From Paucimonas lemoignei (GTDB lineage Bacteria > Pseudomonadota > Gammaproteobacteria > Pseudomonadales > Pseudomonadaceae): 64,000 nucleotides of DNA. Shown piece by piece: positions 1 through 8,854 of this stretch. The number at the start of each line of letters is the position of its first letter. Position 1 is the stretch's first letter. The DNA lies in NCBI GenBank assembly GCA_900475325.1, contig LS483371.1:2604001-2668000 (forward strand). Direction: 5' to 3'. Made by a program: the position numbers and the translations under genes. A model generated the notes under the pieces. The model had not been told where the DNA came from. It saw nothing but the letters and a program-made list of their open reading frames with translations, and searched no databases.

Positions 1-33
1 CCGTAGTGACTCTTTGTATTGGAAGTATTCCGC

Positions 34-1926
34 ATGATGAAAAGTTTGGGTTTCAGCAAGAAGATCCTGCTCGCGGCCGCGTTGGTCGTGGTGGTCGCAT
101 TTACTTGTTTTATTGTCGTGAACGACTATCGACAACGCCAGACTTTAAAAAACAACGTGTTTGCCGAGTTGCAACAGTTGGGTAGTTTGACCACTCAGAA
201 CATTCAGACCTGGCTGGAGGGCCGGACGCAGCTGGTGCAATCCATGGCTCAGCGCATCGCCGCCGATGGCAAGGCATTGCCCGACCTGCAACGTTTCATC
301 GGCATCCCTGCCTACACCGACAGCTTTCAATTGAGCTACTTCGGCAGCACCGAAGGTGTGATGTTTTCGGTGCCTAATGCTACCCGCCCAGCGGATTACG
401 ACCCCCGCGCCCGTGGCTGGTACAAGGCCGCGCAAAACGCGACGGGCACCATCGTGACCGAACCGTATATCGCGGCCTCTTCGGGCAAGCTGGTGGTCAC
501 CCTGGCCACGCCGGTCAAGTACCAGAACCAGTTCATCGGTGTAGCCGGGGCTGATATCGCGCTGGACGTCATCAGCAAGACCATCAACTCGTTGAACTTC
601 GGTGGGCATGGTTACGCGTTCATCGTCAGTGGCGATGGCAAGATCCTGGTCCACCCGGACAGCAAGCTGGTGCTTAAAAACATCAGTGAAGCGTACCCGA
701 CCAACATCCCGAAGATTGCTGCGGGCGTGAGCGAGATCAATGCTTCCGGCAAAGCCGAAATCATGTCCCTGACCCGTGTCGAGGGTGTGGCCTCGACGGA
801 CTGGTACGTGGCACTGGTGCTGGATCAGGATGCGGCTTACGCGATGCTCGGCGAATTCCGTACCTCCGCCATCACGGCCATGGTGATTTCGGTTGTCATC
901 ATCATCCTGCTGCTGGGCTTGTTGATCCGCGTGCTGATGCAGCCGTTGCACCAGATGGGCCGTGCCATGCGCGATATCGCCGATGGCGACGGCGACCTGA
1001 CCAAGCGTCTGGCGATCACCTCGCAGGATGAGTTCGGCGAACTGGCCAAGTCGTTCAACCATTTTGTCGAACGCATCCATGGCTCGATCCGTGAAGTGGC
1101 GTCAACGGCCGGGCAACTGGGGGACGTCGCTATGCGCGTGGTCCGGGCCTCAAACTCGTCGATGACCAACTCTGACCAGCAGGCGAACCGGACCGAAAGC
1201 GTTGCCGCCGCGATCAACGAACTGGGTGCAGCGGCGCAGGAAATCGCCCAGAACGCAGCGCGGACTTCTCAGCAGTCCGCCGATGCCAGCCAATTGGCCG
1301 GTGACGGGCTCAAAGTGGTGCAGCAGACCATCGACGCCATGAACGAGTTGTCGGCGAAGATCAGCGAGTCCTGCGCCAATATCGAAAACCTGAACGGCAA
1401 GACCGTCAACATCGGGCAGATCCTGGAAGTGATCACCAGCATTTCCCAGCAGACCAACCTGCTGGCCCTCAATGCCGCCATCGAAGCAGCCCGGGCGGGG
1501 GAGGCCGGCCGTGGTTTTGCGGTGGTGGCCGATGAAGTGCGCAACCTGGCGCATCGCACTCAGGATTCGGCGCAACAAGTGCAGAAAATGATCGAGGAGC
1601 TGCAAGTCGGCGCGCGTGAAGCGGTGGTCACCATGACCGAAAGCCAGCGTCAGAGCGAAAACAGCGTGACGGTTGCCAACCAGGCCGGTGAGCGGCTGAG
1701 CAGCGTCACCCGACGCATTGATGAAATCAACGGTATGAACCAGTCGGTTGCCGCCGCGACCGAGGAGCAGACCTCGGTGGTGGAGTCGCTCAACGTCGAC
1801 ATCACCCAGATCAACACCCTCAACCAGGAAGGCGTCGATAACCTCAAGCTGACGCTGGATGCCTGCGGTTATCTGGAAGAACAGGCTGCGCGGTTGCAGC
1901 ATTTGGTGGGGACGTTTCGGATCTGA
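34..1926 (+). CDS. Methyl-accepting chemotaxis protein with dCache amino-acid sensor domain (PctA/B/C-like)
   Basis: Inner-membrane chemoreceptor that signals to CheW/CheA. An N-terminal membrane segment (about residues 10-32) is followed by a periplasmic dCache domain, a second membrane segment near residues 285-305, HAMP, and a cytoplasmic signalling domain with the conserved hairpin-tip region. The dCache domain carries YDPRARGWY (Y122, R127, W129, Y130) and a downstream aspartate in GADI (D174). This is the known amino-acid-binding signature of PctA-type receptors, so L-amino acids are the likely ligands. An upstream in-frame TTG at 19 is possible, but ATG at 34 or 37 gives the usual MKSL-type start. 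Length (630 aa) is normal. Family assignment is strong; ligand range is inference. Confidence 0.93.
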   Translation: MMKSLGFSKKILLAAALVVVVAFTCFIVVNDYRQRQTLKNNVFAELQQLGSLTTQNIQTWLEGRTQLVQSMAQRIAADGKALPDLQRFIGIPAYTDSFQLSYFGSTEGVMFSVPNATRPADYDPRARGWYKAAQNATGTIVTEPYIAASSGKLVVTLATPVKYQNQFIGVAGADIALDVISKTINSLNFGGHGYAFIVSGDGKILVHPDSKLVLKNISEAYPTNIPKIAAGVSEINASGKAEIMSLTRVEGVASTDWYVALVLDQDAAYAMLGEFRTSAITAMVISVVIIILLLGLLIRVLMQPLHQMGRAMRDIADGDGDLTKRLAITSQDEFGELAKSFNHFVERIHGSIREVASTAGQLGDVAMRVVRASNSSMTNSDQQANRTESVAAAINELGAAAQEIAQNAARTSQQSADASQLAGDGLKVVQQTIDAMNELSAKISESCANIENLNGKTVNIGQILEVITSISQQTNLLALNAAIEAARAGEAGRGFAVVADEVRNLAHRTQDSAQQVQKMIEELQVGAREAVVTMTESQRQSENSVTVANQAGERLSSVTRRIDEINGMNQSVAAATEEQTSVVESLNVDITQINTLNQEGVDNLKLTLDACGYLEEQAARLQHLVGTFRI

Positions 1927-2299
1927 TGGTTGAGGCTTTGGTATTCACACGTTTTGTGTTTGTGGTGTGTACATATCCGTTGCTGCGGTAAGGGCTGCTA
2001 TTGGTTGCGCCCTTACGGCGCCTCACTTTTGAAAGGAGCCCAAAAGTAAGCAAAAGGCTCTTGCCCCACCACTCGGCACCTCGCCTAGGCTCGGTGTACC
2101 CGCCCGCAGACCTTGAACCGTGGGCCGCCGCAAAGGGCCATCCCTGGCCCAGTGCGGCTAACCCGGCGTCCTGCCGGGTTACCCACGGTTCAAGGTCTGC
2201 GTTCGGCCAGCGTGGTTTAACGGGGCGCTTAAGATCAAAAGCCAGATCAACAGCAGATCCAGATCAACTGCGGCGATGGTGGGCGCTACGTGAATTAAG

Positions 2300-2359
2300 G
2301 TAGGAGCTGCCGAAGGCTGCGAAGGCAGCTACCGATTCGCAGCCTTCGGCAGCTCCTAC
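2300..2359. repeat. REP doublet (REPIN-like), GTAGGAGCTGCCGAAGGC class
   Basis: GTAGGAGCTGCCGAAGGCTG is followed by its inverted copy, ending in GCAGCTCCTAC. It lies in the spacer of repeat A. Confidence 0.85.
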
Positions 2360-2385
2360 AGAGAATTGCGCACGCCGCTGATCCC

Positions 2386-2409
2386 GTGGGAGCGAATTCA
2401 TTCGCGAAG
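2386..2409. repeat. Single REP, GTGGGAGCGAATTCATTCGC class
   Basis: One unpaired REP copy with the internal palindrome GCGAATTCATTCGC, in the spacer of repeat A. Confidence 0.75.
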
Positions 2410-2787
2410 GCAATGGCGCAAACAACGAACAATACGAGACGAGCACAGACAAAAAGCAGGTCGGCTATCAGGCCGCCTCGCGCGCTTTTGATCTTAGGCG
2501 CCCCGTTAAACCACGCTGGCCGTAATCCGATATTAAATCGGGGGGTAAACCGGCAGGACGCCGGTTTAGCCGCACTGGGCCAGGGATGGCCCTTTGCGGC
2601 GGCCCCCCGATTTAATGTCGGATTACGGGTATGCCGAGCCTAGGCGAGGGACCGAGTGGTGGGGCAAGAGCGCTTTGGTTACTTTCGCGCTTTTCGAAAG
2701 TGACGCGCCGTAAGGGCGCAACCAATAGTTGCCCTACCATAGCAACGGATATGTACGCAAAAAGAAGGGTAGACGCAGCCGCGCGAT

Positions 2788-3195
2788 TTACTTGTTGGCC
2801 TTCCTCCCCGACGCCCCACCCGAAGGATCAAAACACTGACTGTCATACAGCGGACTCTTGCATTGCGAGACGGCGGTAGGCGGTGGCGGGCGGTCTTTTT
2901 GATAGTGCTTGTAACTCTCGGTCTCATACACCGTGACGTGAGTGCGCCCGCTGACCTTGAGAAACTCCGTGGCCTTGAGGTTGATCTTGTGCGCATGATC
3001 CACCGGCTCGCCCCGGCGAAGCATGTTCGGCGGGCCGTGCCGCTGAACTGCGATGTCAGCAGCGCTCTCCGGGCTGCAGGGGATTGACGCGTAGCTCACC
3101 TGCCCCTGAGGCGATGTGCATTTGAAGATGTCGCTGTAGGCCGGGCTGGCAACGAGCAGGAGGGCGACCGCAGTCGCCGCTGAAATCCATGTCAT
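2788..3195 (-). CDS. Secreted DUF4124 domain protein
   Basis: A 135-residue protein with a cleavable signal peptide (MTWISAATAVALLLVASPAYS). A DUF4124-type segment follows directly: DIFKCTSPQGQVSYASIPC, the pattern of an aromatic-lined cysteine-containing periplasmic module. The C-terminal half is proline- and lysine-rich with two further cysteines (CKSPLYDSQC). The start at 3195 is chosen because AAGGAGA lies 7 bases upstream and the signal peptide begins there; the frame is open further upstream. No biochemical function is known for the domain. It is convergent in position with nothing and precedes the TA pair on the same strand, probably as a separate unit. Confidence 0.8.
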   Translation of the reverse strand: MTWISAATAVALLLVASPAYSDIFKCTSPQGQVSYASIPCSPESAADIAVQRHGPPNMLRRGEPVDHAHKINLKATEFLKVSGRTHVTVYETESYKHYQKDRPPPPTAVSQCKSPLYDSQCFDPSGGASGRKANK

Positions 3196-3275
3196 GGTGT
3201 GTCTCCTTGGATGGCGCAAAGCTACCATTTGAGCTGTGCCCAACCCAGCTATTTTTGCCTCATGTACAGCGGCCC

Positions 3276-3623
3276 TCAGATTGAAGCGTCCTTTTTGCTG
3301 GTCAGCAACAGGTGAAGCGAGTGGGCCATGCTGTTGAGCTGCGCTTCAAGCGCTTCGATCTGTTTGCGGTCCAGTGCATTGAGAGGCAATTGCGCACCGA
3401 AGCAGGCTTGGGGTTCGGCAACCACCAGTGGCTTGGCTACCAAGCCCAAAGTCTCTCTTAAAAGCCCGTTGATCAAGGTCTGGTAGCCCATGCCTTGTTC
3501 GTCTGCCCGGGCCCGCGCAGCGTCGAGTACGACATCGTCCAGCATGATGGTGATTCGGCTTTTACCTCTGGCGGGCGCTACCGCACCGCGTTTGGCATTG
3601 GAAAAATCGTATTGGTCTTTCAT
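3276..3623 (-). CDS. brnA: BrnA-family antitoxin
   Basis: Antitoxin of a type II toxin-antitoxin pair; it should bind the BrnT toxin made from the gene just upstream and repress the shared promoter. After a short N-terminal region (YDFSNAKRGAV), the sequence SRITIMLDDVVLDAARARAD and GYQTLINGLLRE forms a ribbon-helix-helix-like DNA-binding segment typical of BrnA. A C-terminal extension (about residues 65-115) contains a likely coiled coil. ATG at 3623 is preferred; a GTG at 3635 would overlap the toxin gene by 8 bases. The toxin-first order is the usual brnTA arrangement. Identification rests on recognised sequence patterns and the partner gene. Confidence 0.85.
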   Translation of the reverse strand: MKDQYDFSNAKRGAVAPARGKSRITIMLDDVVLDAARARADEQGMGYQTLINGLLRETLGLVAKPLVVAEPQACFGAQLPLNALDRKQIEALEAQLNSMAHSLHLLLTSKKDASI

Positions 3624-3627
3624 GGAT

Positions 3628-3903
3628 TCATGCACCTCTGTACTGACTGATTTCCTGGGGGTGGGCCTTTCTTGCAGAGATCAGCCGGATGAAATTCGGG
3701 TCGCGGTAGACATACACCACAACCAGTATTTGCCCGCTGCCATCGGCCCCGATCGTGACCCAGCGTTGCTCGTCATGGTCGTTGTCTTCGACGGTGAGCG
3801 CGATGGGGTCGTACAAGACAGCTTCGGCATCAGCCAGGCGAACCCTGTGCTTGGCGAAGTTTCTTGTGGCTTTGGCTGCGTCAAACTGAATTCTGGTCTT
3901 CAT
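3628..3903 (-). CDS. brnT: BrnT-family toxin (RelE-like ribonuclease)
   Basis: Toxin of the BrnT/BrnA module; family members are RelE-fold ribonucleases that block translation. The 91-residue sequence shows the family pattern: FDAAKATRNFAKHRV at the N terminus, then DP..LTVEDNDHDEQRW, the strand ILVVVYVYRD, and the C-terminal RLISARKAHPQE. The antitoxin gene follows immediately downstream. The AT-rich stretch before the start (3904-3930) contains interleaved ATAT/TATA half-sites and is the likely autoregulated promoter. All core family positions appear intact, so activity is expected. Confidence 0.87.
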   Translation of the reverse strand: MKTRIQFDAAKATRNFAKHRVRLADAEAVLYDPIALTVEDNDHDEQRWVTIGADGSGQILVVVYVYRDPNFIRLISARKAHPQEISQYRGA

Positions 3904-4057
3904 TATGCATATCTTATATGTATATAGAAAGAGGGTTTTTGCACCTGATGAGCAAATCGGCAGGGCAGACCAAGGCTAGCCGTATGGGGGCAGCCCGGGT
4001 GCGGCGGCTTTGTTTCCAGCTGTTGGAGGCATGATTCGGTTCTGCTACGACTTCAAC

Positions 4058-4097
4058 CTTTCATGAAACGGTTGCCGAACCGTCATCCGCTATTCAC
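4058..4097 (+). promoter_or_regulatory. Putative Pho-box array in front of phnC
   Basis: Four 7-base units at an exact 11-base period: CTTTCAT (4058), CGGTTGC (4069), CCGTCAT (4080), TATTCAC (4091). The first and third match the PhoB half-site CTGTCAT at 6 of 7 positions; the second and fourth are weak. An 11-base period is the PhoB tandem spacing. Phosphate-starvation control of phn operons is established in other bacteria; here it is inferred from spacing and similarity. Confidence 0.5.
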
Positions 4098-4159
4098 CCC
4101 GCTGAAATACCCCGGGCCTACTGTCGTTTGCAACCCAAGGCAACCAGACAGAGAACGCC

Positions 4160-5005
4160 ATGAACTCAGCCGCCTATCCAGCCATACAGGTCGAACGTCT
4201 GAACAAGACCTTCGCTCGCAAACCCGCGCTGGTTGATCTGGCATTGTCTATACAACCCGGTGAGATGGTCGCCCTGATCGGCGCATCGGGTTCGGGCAAA
4301 TCCACCTTGTTGCGTCACCTTGCGGGCCTGGCCTGTTGCGATCGCGGCAATGGCGGCAGCGTTCGGGTGCTGGGCCGCGAGGTGCAGGCTGCGGGCCGGC
4401 TCAACGGCAAGGTGCGCAAGCTGCGCTCCGACATCGGCTACATCTTTCAGCAGTTCAACCTGGTCAATCGCTTGAGCGTGCTGGACAACGTGTTGCTGGG
4501 TTGCCTGGGGCGCATGCCCGGCTGGCGCGGCAATCTGGGCCTGTTCAACCACGAAGAAAAACAGCGCGCTCTGCAGTCCCTGGACCGGGTCGGGCTGGTG
4601 GACCTCGCCGGGCAACGGGCTTCGACTTTGTCCGGTGGACAGCAGCAGCGGGTGGCGATTGCCCGGGCGCTGACCCAGCGTGCCGAAGTGATCCTCGCCG
4701 ACGAGCCGATCGCCTCCCTGGACCCGGAGTCCGCGCGCAAGGTGATGGAGATCCTCGCCGACATCAACCGTACCGACGGCAAGACCATCGTCGTGACCCT
4801 GCATCAAGTCGATTACGCGGTGCGCTATTGCCCGCGCGCCGTGGCCCTCAAAGGCGGGCGCATTCATTTCGACGGTGACGGGAGCAACCTCAGCAGCCAA
4901 TTCCTCAACGACCTGTACGGCGCTGATGTGGGCACCAGCCTGATGATTTCCGATGAAAGCCGCCGCAGTCGCGAAACCCCGCGACTGGTGCTGGCCCGCA
5001 GCTGA
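4160..5005 (+). CDS. phnC: Phosphonate ABC transporter ATP-binding protein
   Basis: ATPase subunit of the phosphonate importer PhnCDE on the cytoplasmic face of the inner membrane. It shows Walker [10 protein letters not shown] (residues 41-49), a Q-loop in YIFQQFN (about 94-100), the signature LSGGQQ (157-162) and Walker B VILADE (177-182). The 281-residue length includes a short C-terminal extension after the ABC core. It is the first gene of a 13-gene cluster in which phnD follows after 48 bases. Pho-box-like repeats lie upstream. Confidence 0.95.
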   Translation: MNSAAYPAIQVERLNKTFARKPALVDLALSIQPGEMVALIGASGSGKSTLLRHLAGLACCDRGNGGSVRVLGREVQAAGRLNGKVRKLRSDIGYIFQQFNLVNRLSVLDNVLLGCLGRMPGWRGNLGLFNHEEKQRALQSLDRVGLVDLAGQRASTLSGGQQQRVAIARALTQRAEVILADEPIASLDPESARKVMEILADINRTDGKTIVVTLHQVDYAVRYCPRAVALKGGRIHFDGDGSNLSSQFLNDLYGADVGTSLMISDESRRSRETPRLVLARS

Positions 5006-5053
5006 TTCGCAGCACTAACAACAACCGCCAAACCATTACTCAGGAGTGCTTCC

Positions 5054-6058
5054 ATGTTGAACCGTATCGGTCGCTTCATTGCGTCTGCCGCTTTGTTGAG
5101 CAGTTGCCTGGTGGGCGCTGCCCACGCCGAAGAGAAAGTCATCAACTTTGGCATCATGTCCACCGAATCCTCGCAGAACCTGAAAAGCATCTGGCAGCCG
5201 TTTCTGGATGACATGGGCAAGAAGACTGGCCTGAAAATCAACGCCACCTTCGCGTCTGACTATGCCGGTTTGATCCAGGGCATGCGCTTTAACAAGGTCG
5301 ACGTGGCCTGGCTCGGCAACAAGGCCGCGATGGAAGCGGTGGACCGCTCCAATGGCGAGATCTTCGCCCAGACCTCAGCGGCTAACGGCGCACCGGGTTA
5401 CTGGAGCGTGATCATTGCCCGCAAGGACAGCCCTATCAATTCCGTCGAAGACATGCTCGAGAATGCCAAGACCCTGACCTTCGGTAACGGCGATCCAAAC
5501 TCCACCTCTGGCTACCTGGTGCCGGGCTATTACGTGTTTGCCAAGAACCACGTGGATGCCGCCACCGCGTTCAAGCGCACGCTGAACTCCAGCCATGAAG
5601 TGAACGCCCTTAGCGTTGCCAAAGGCCAACTGGATGTCGCGACCTTCAATACCGAAAGCTGGGACCGCCTGGAAGTCACCCAGCCGGACATGGCCGCCAA
5701 GCTCAAAGTGATCTGGAAATCACCGTTGATCCCAGCCGACCCTATGGTCTGGAGCAAGGCGCTGTCGGAAGAGAACAAAAACAAGATTCGCGAGTTCTTC
5801 GCAGGTTACGGCAATACCGATGAAGAAAAGGCGGTGCTCAAGGGCATGCAGCTGGGCAAGTTCCTCAAGTCCAGCGATGACCAGTTACTGCCGATTCGCC
5901 AGCTGGACCTCTTCAAGCAGCGTACCGAAACCCTGGCCAGCACCAGCCTCAATGCTGATGAAAAGGCCGCGCGCCTGAAAGAGATCGATGCGGGTTTGAG
6001 CAAGCTGCAGGAACGCCTGACCGAACTTGAGAAGAAGAACCCGGCCAGCGCCGGTTGA
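5054..6058 (+). CDS. phnD: Phosphonate ABC transporter periplasmic substrate-binding protein
   Basis: Periplasmic binding protein that delivers phosphonates to PhnE. An N-terminal signal peptide ends at AHA (residue 25), followed by the type 2 periplasmic-binding fold ([21 protein letters not shown]). Residues such as [16 protein letters not shown] correspond to the region that coordinates the phosphonate oxygens in PhnD proteins. AGGAGTGC precedes ATG 5054. A lysine/glutamate-rich C-terminal helix ends the 334-residue protein. It sits between phnC and phnE. Confidence 0.95.
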   Translation: MLNRIGRFIASAALLSSCLVGAAHAEEKVINFGIMSTESSQNLKSIWQPFLDDMGKKTGLKINATFASDYAGLIQGMRFNKVDVAWLGNKAAMEAVDRSNGEIFAQTSAANGAPGYWSVIIARKDSPINSVEDMLENAKTLTFGNGDPNSTSGYLVPGYYVFAKNHVDAATAFKRTLNSSHEVNALSVAKGQLDVATFNTESWDRLEVTQPDMAAKLKVIWKSPLIPADPMVWSKALSEENKNKIREFFAGYGNTDEEKAVLKGMQLGKFLKSSDDQLLPIRQLDLFKQRTETLASTSLNADEKAARLKEIDAGLSKLQERLTELEKKNPASAG

Positions 6059-6114
6059 TCAAGCCGGGCGCGCAACTCAAGGCGCGCCCATCCTCCGCCG
6101 AACAGGATTCGACT

Positions 6115-6909
6115 ATGACCAGCACCACCCACGCTGCCTACGCTGAGGCGGTCGGCAAGCGCAGTTGGCCGCAGTATCTGGGCTGGGGCCTGTTTCTGGC
6201 CATGCTGGCCTGGGCCTGGAAGGGCGCCGAAATGAACCCGCTGGCGCTGTATCGGGATTCGGCCAACATGGCGACCTTTGCCGCCGACTTCTTCCCGCCG
6301 GACTTCCACGAGTGGCGTTCGTACCTCAAGGAAATGATCGTTACGGTGCAAATCGCCCTGTGGGGCACGGTGCTGGCAATTGTCTGCTCGGTGCCGCTGG
6401 GCATTCTGTGCGCCGACAACATCACGCCCTGGTGGATTCATCAGCCGCTGCGCCGGGTCATGGATGCGTTTCGCTCGATCAACGAAATGGTCTTCGCCAT
6501 GTTGTTCGTGGTGGCCGTGGGGCTTGGGCCATTCGCCGGGGTGTTGGCGCTGTGGATCAGCACCACCGGTGTGCTGGCCAAATTGTTCGCCGAGGCGGTG
6601 GAAGCCATTGATCCAGGCCCGGTGGAAGGGGTGCGCGCCACCGGTGCCAGTGCCTTGCAGGAAGTGATCTACGGAGTGATCCCGCAAGTCATGCCGCTGT
6701 GGATTTCCTACGCGCTGTACCGCTTCGAATCCAACGTGCGCTCGGCCACGGTGGTGGGCATGGTCGGAGCAGGCGGGATCGGGGTGATCCTCTGGGAAAA
6801 CATCCGCTCCTTCCAGTTCACCCAGACCAGCGCTGTGCTGCTGGTGATCATCCTGGTGGTGAGCTGCATCGACATCGTGTCCCAGCGTTTGCGTAAGCAG
6901 TTTATTTAG
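6115..6909 (+). CDS. phnE: Phosphonate ABC transporter permease
   Basis: Membrane channel subunit of PhnCDE. About six membrane segments are visible, with the permease EAA-type cytoplasmic loop ([20 protein letters not shown] followed by a conserved IPQ). ATG 6115 is chosen over in-frame starts that would overlap the phnD stop, because the sequence before it ([13 protein letters not shown]) is not typical. This gives 264 residues. Only one phnE copy is present. A REPIN lies directly downstream, separating the transporter genes from phnF onwards. Confidence 0.94.
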   Translation: MTSTTHAAYAEAVGKRSWPQYLGWGLFLAMLAWAWKGAEMNPLALYRDSANMATFAADFFPPDFHEWRSYLKEMIVTVQIALWGTVLAIVCSVPLGILCADNITPWWIHQPLRRVMDAFRSINEMVFAMLFVVAVGLGPFAGVLALWISTTGVLAKLFAEAVEAIDPGPVEGVRATGASALQEVIYGVIPQVMPLWISYALYRFESNVRSATVVGMVGAGGIGVILWENIRSFQFTQTSAVLLVIILVVSCIDIVSQRLRKQFI

Positions 6910-6932
6910 TGGCGATTTTCCCGTTGAGGACT

Positions 6933-7021
6933 TGTGGGAGCGAGCTTGCTCGCGAAAGCGGTGGGTCAGGTCCGAATGCTTTGGATGTAATGGCGCCTTC
7001 GCGAGCAAGCTCGCTCCCACA
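6933..7021. repeat. REPIN between phnE and phnF, TGTGGGAGCGAGCTTGCTCG class
   Basis: Two REP copies in inverted order enclose about 40 bases. They occupy most of the 159-base gap between the transporter genes and phnF. In RNA this would be a long hairpin and could protect the upstream phnCDE message or reduce read-through; that is inference. Confidence 0.85.
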
Positions 7022-7068
7022 GACCCCATATCACGTGGTCATGCAGTATTCGAAGAGAATTTTTAGCG

Positions 7069-7776
7069 ATGGACATGTCTAGACAATCCGCCGAGCCGGT
7101 GTATCAGGAGCTGGCCAATATCCTGCGAAGGGAACTGGGCAGTTACACCGCTGGCGACTACATGCCCGCCGAGGTTCAGCTGGCGGCGCGCTTCGAGGTC
7201 AACCGCCACACCGTCCGCCGCGCCATTGATGAACTGGTGCGCGAAGGCAGCGTGCTGCGCCGCCAGGGCAAGGGCACTCAGGTGTTGCAGCGGCCCTTGA
7301 TATACCCGATGCAGGCCGACAGCGCCTACAGCCAGTCACTGTCGGCCCAGGGCATCGGTGTCGAAGCCCTGTTGTTGCAGCGCCAGCATTGCCCGGCCAG
7401 TGCCGAAGACGCCGAACATCTGCAGCTCGATGAATACGCCGAGCTGATCGAACTGCACACCCTGCGCAAACTCGATGGCCTGCCCGTCAGCCTGATCCGC
7501 CATCGCTTCTGCACCAGCCGCACCGAATTGCTGGCCCGCTACAAGCGTGGCTCGTTGCGTCAGTACCTGGCTGAGCGCGACCTGCCGCTGACCCGAACCT
7601 TGAGCCTGGTAGGCGCGCGTCTGCCCAGCCGCGAAGAGGCGGATCTGTTGATGATGCCGCGCCATTTGCCAGTGCTCACGGTACTCACGGTTTCCCAGGA
7701 TCGCAGTGGCAAGCCGGTGGAGTTATCGCGCTCCACCAGCCGCTCCGACCGTTTCCAGTATCAGTTCATCGCCTGA
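7069..7776 (+). CDS. phnF: GntR/HutC-family transcriptional regulator of the phn cluster
   Basis: A 235-residue regulator with an N-terminal winged helix (about residues 5-75; PAEVQLAARFEVNRHTVRRAIDELVREG) and a C-terminal UTRA ligand-binding domain (about 90-230). The domain layout and position immediately before phnG match PhnF proteins, which repress phn genes and probably sense a phosphonate or intermediate. The phnG start lies close downstream, so it is co-transcribed with the lyase genes it likely controls. Confidence 0.9.
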   Translation: MDMSRQSAEPVYQELANILRRELGSYTAGDYMPAEVQLAARFEVNRHTVRRAIDELVREGSVLRRQGKGTQVLQRPLIYPMQADSAYSQSLSAQGIGVEALLLQRQHCPASAEDAEHLQLDEYAELIELHTLRKLDGLPVSLIRHRFCTSRTELLARYKRGSLRQYLAERDLPLTRTLSLVGARLPSREEADLLMMPRHLPVLTVLTVSQDRSGKPVELSRSTSRSDRFQYQFIA

Positions 7777-7790
7777 TGGAGAACACGTCT

Positions 7791-8246
7791 ATGACAGCCG
7801 CAACAGACCCTGCCACTGCCACCCGTCAACGCTGGATCGGCGTACTCGCCCGCGCCGTTGGCGACGAGTTGAGCCGCCATGAAGCGGCCCTGCGTGACGC
7901 CGACTACCAACTGATCCGCGCGCCGGAAACCGGCATGACCCTGGTCCGTGGCCGTATGGGTGGTACCGGTGCGCCGTTCAACGTCGGCGAGATGACTGTG
8001 ACCCGCTGCGTGGTGCGTTTGGCCGACGGACGCACCGGTTACAGCTACCTGGCCGGGCGCGACAAACCCCGCGCCGAGCTGGCCGCGCTGGCCGATGCCC
8101 ATCTGCAAGGCCCGCAACAGACTCACTGGCTCCACACCCTGATCGAACCGCTGGCCGAGGCTCAGGCCCGCCGACGTGCCGAGCAGGACGCCGCCACCGC
8201 CGCCAGCAAAGTGGAGTTCTTTACCCTGGTCCGAGGAGAAGACTGA
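7791..8246 (+). CDS. phnG: C-P lyase core complex subunit PhnG
   Basis: One of four subunits of the carbon-phosphorus lyase core complex (PhnGHIJ), which cleaves unactivated C-P bonds. The 151-residue protein contains ETGMTLVRGRMGGTGAPFNVGEMTVTR split over two strands and GYSYLAGRDKPRAELAA, characteristic of PhnG. ATG 7791 has GGAGAA at suitable spacing; an earlier ATG at 7776 overlaps the phnF stop. It ends in an ATGA overlap with phnH. With PhnH and PhnI it is thought to attach the phosphonate to ATP-derived ribose triphosphate. Confidence 0.94.
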   Translation: MTAATDPATATRQRWIGVLARAVGDELSRHEAALRDADYQLIRAPETGMTLVRGRMGGTGAPFNVGEMTVTRCVVRLADGRTGYSYLAGRDKPRAELAALADAHLQGPQQTHWLHTLIEPLAEAQARRRAEQDAATAASKVEFFTLVRGED

Positions 8247-8854
8247 TGAACGCAGCGCTTTTGCAACCGGCTTTTGCCGACCCGGTACTCGACGCCCAAC
8301 GCAGTTTTCGCGCCGCCCTCAAAGCCCTGGCAGGTCCCGGCGTGATGCACACCTTGCAAGCCGCGCAACGCCCGCCTGCGCTTGCTGGGCTGGATTCGTC
8401 CAGCCATGCACTGTGCCTGGCACTGCTGGATATCGACACGCCGCTCTGGTTGGCGCCGGTCTTCGACACCCCGGCGATTCGCGCCAACCTGGCATTCCAT
8501 TGCGGCTGCCCGATCGTTACCGAGCGCCAGCACGCACGTTTTGCCTTGCTCGACGAAAGCCAACTGGACGATCTGAGCGGCTTTGACCTGGGCAACGACC
8601 GCTACCCGGACCAGTCCTGCACCTTGCTGGTTCAGCTGCCGAGCCTGGGCGGCGGTCCGGCCTTGAACTGGCGCGGGCCGGGCATCGAGCACGCACACAG
8701 CGTCGCGCTGCCATTGGGTCGCGGGTTCTGGCGGGAGCGTGATTCGCGCAACGATTTCCCCCGTGGTCTGGACGTGTTCTTCCTGGCGGGCAATGACTTG
8801 CTCGGTCTGCCGCGCAGCACTCGTGTCGCCCATAACCTGCAGGAGCGTGCCTGA
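8246..8854 (+). CDS. phnH: C-P lyase core complex subunit PhnH
   Basis: A core-complex subunit of 202 residues with the PhnH pattern: FRAALKALAGPGVMHTL near the N terminus and a central LLDIDTPLWLAP segment. ATG overlaps the phnG stop by one base (TGATG) and its own stop overlaps the phnI start the same way, so the three are translationally coupled. It forms the symmetric heart of the PhnGHIJ complex in the E. coli system; here this is by family. Confidence 0.94.
   Translation: MNAALLQPAFADPVLDAQRSFRAALKALAGPGVMHTLQAAQRPPALAGLDSSSHALCLALLDIDTPLWLAPVFDTPAIRANLAFHCGCPIVTERQHARFALLDESQLDDLSGFDLGNDRYPDQSCTLLVQLPSLGGGPALNWRGPGIEHAHSVALPLGRGFWRERDSRNDFPRGLDVFFLAGNDLLGLPRSTRVAHNLQERA

Larger units (their letters stand above)
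1969..2756. repeat. Repeat A: 788-bp long inverted repeat built from structured three-way-junction modules
   Basis: This fills the gap between the chemoreceptor and the DUF4124 gene. The arms, 1969-2242 and 2484-2756, are inverted copies of each other and start and end with GTACATATCCGTTGC-like sequence. Each arm holds a module with a closing stem and two hairpins. In the left arm the closing stem is 2105-2124 paired with 2182-2201 (20 perfect pairs), with hairpins at 2127-2158 and 2159-2181. In the right arm the closing stem is 2522-2545 with 2603-2626 and has unrelated sequence. The central spacer (2243-2483) carries REP sequences. Short reading frames here are by-products of the palindromes. 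Same family as the repeats at 30133-32205 and 38219-39030. Confidence 0.85.

Noticed and set aside
2300..2409. CRISPR-like repeats
   Set aside because: The repeated units are REP sequences in inverted order, not regularly spaced direct repeats.
1844..2643. Several 60-100 codon frames in repeat A
   Set aside because: They follow palindromic and REP DNA with Arg/Pro/Ala-rich translations and no coding signals.
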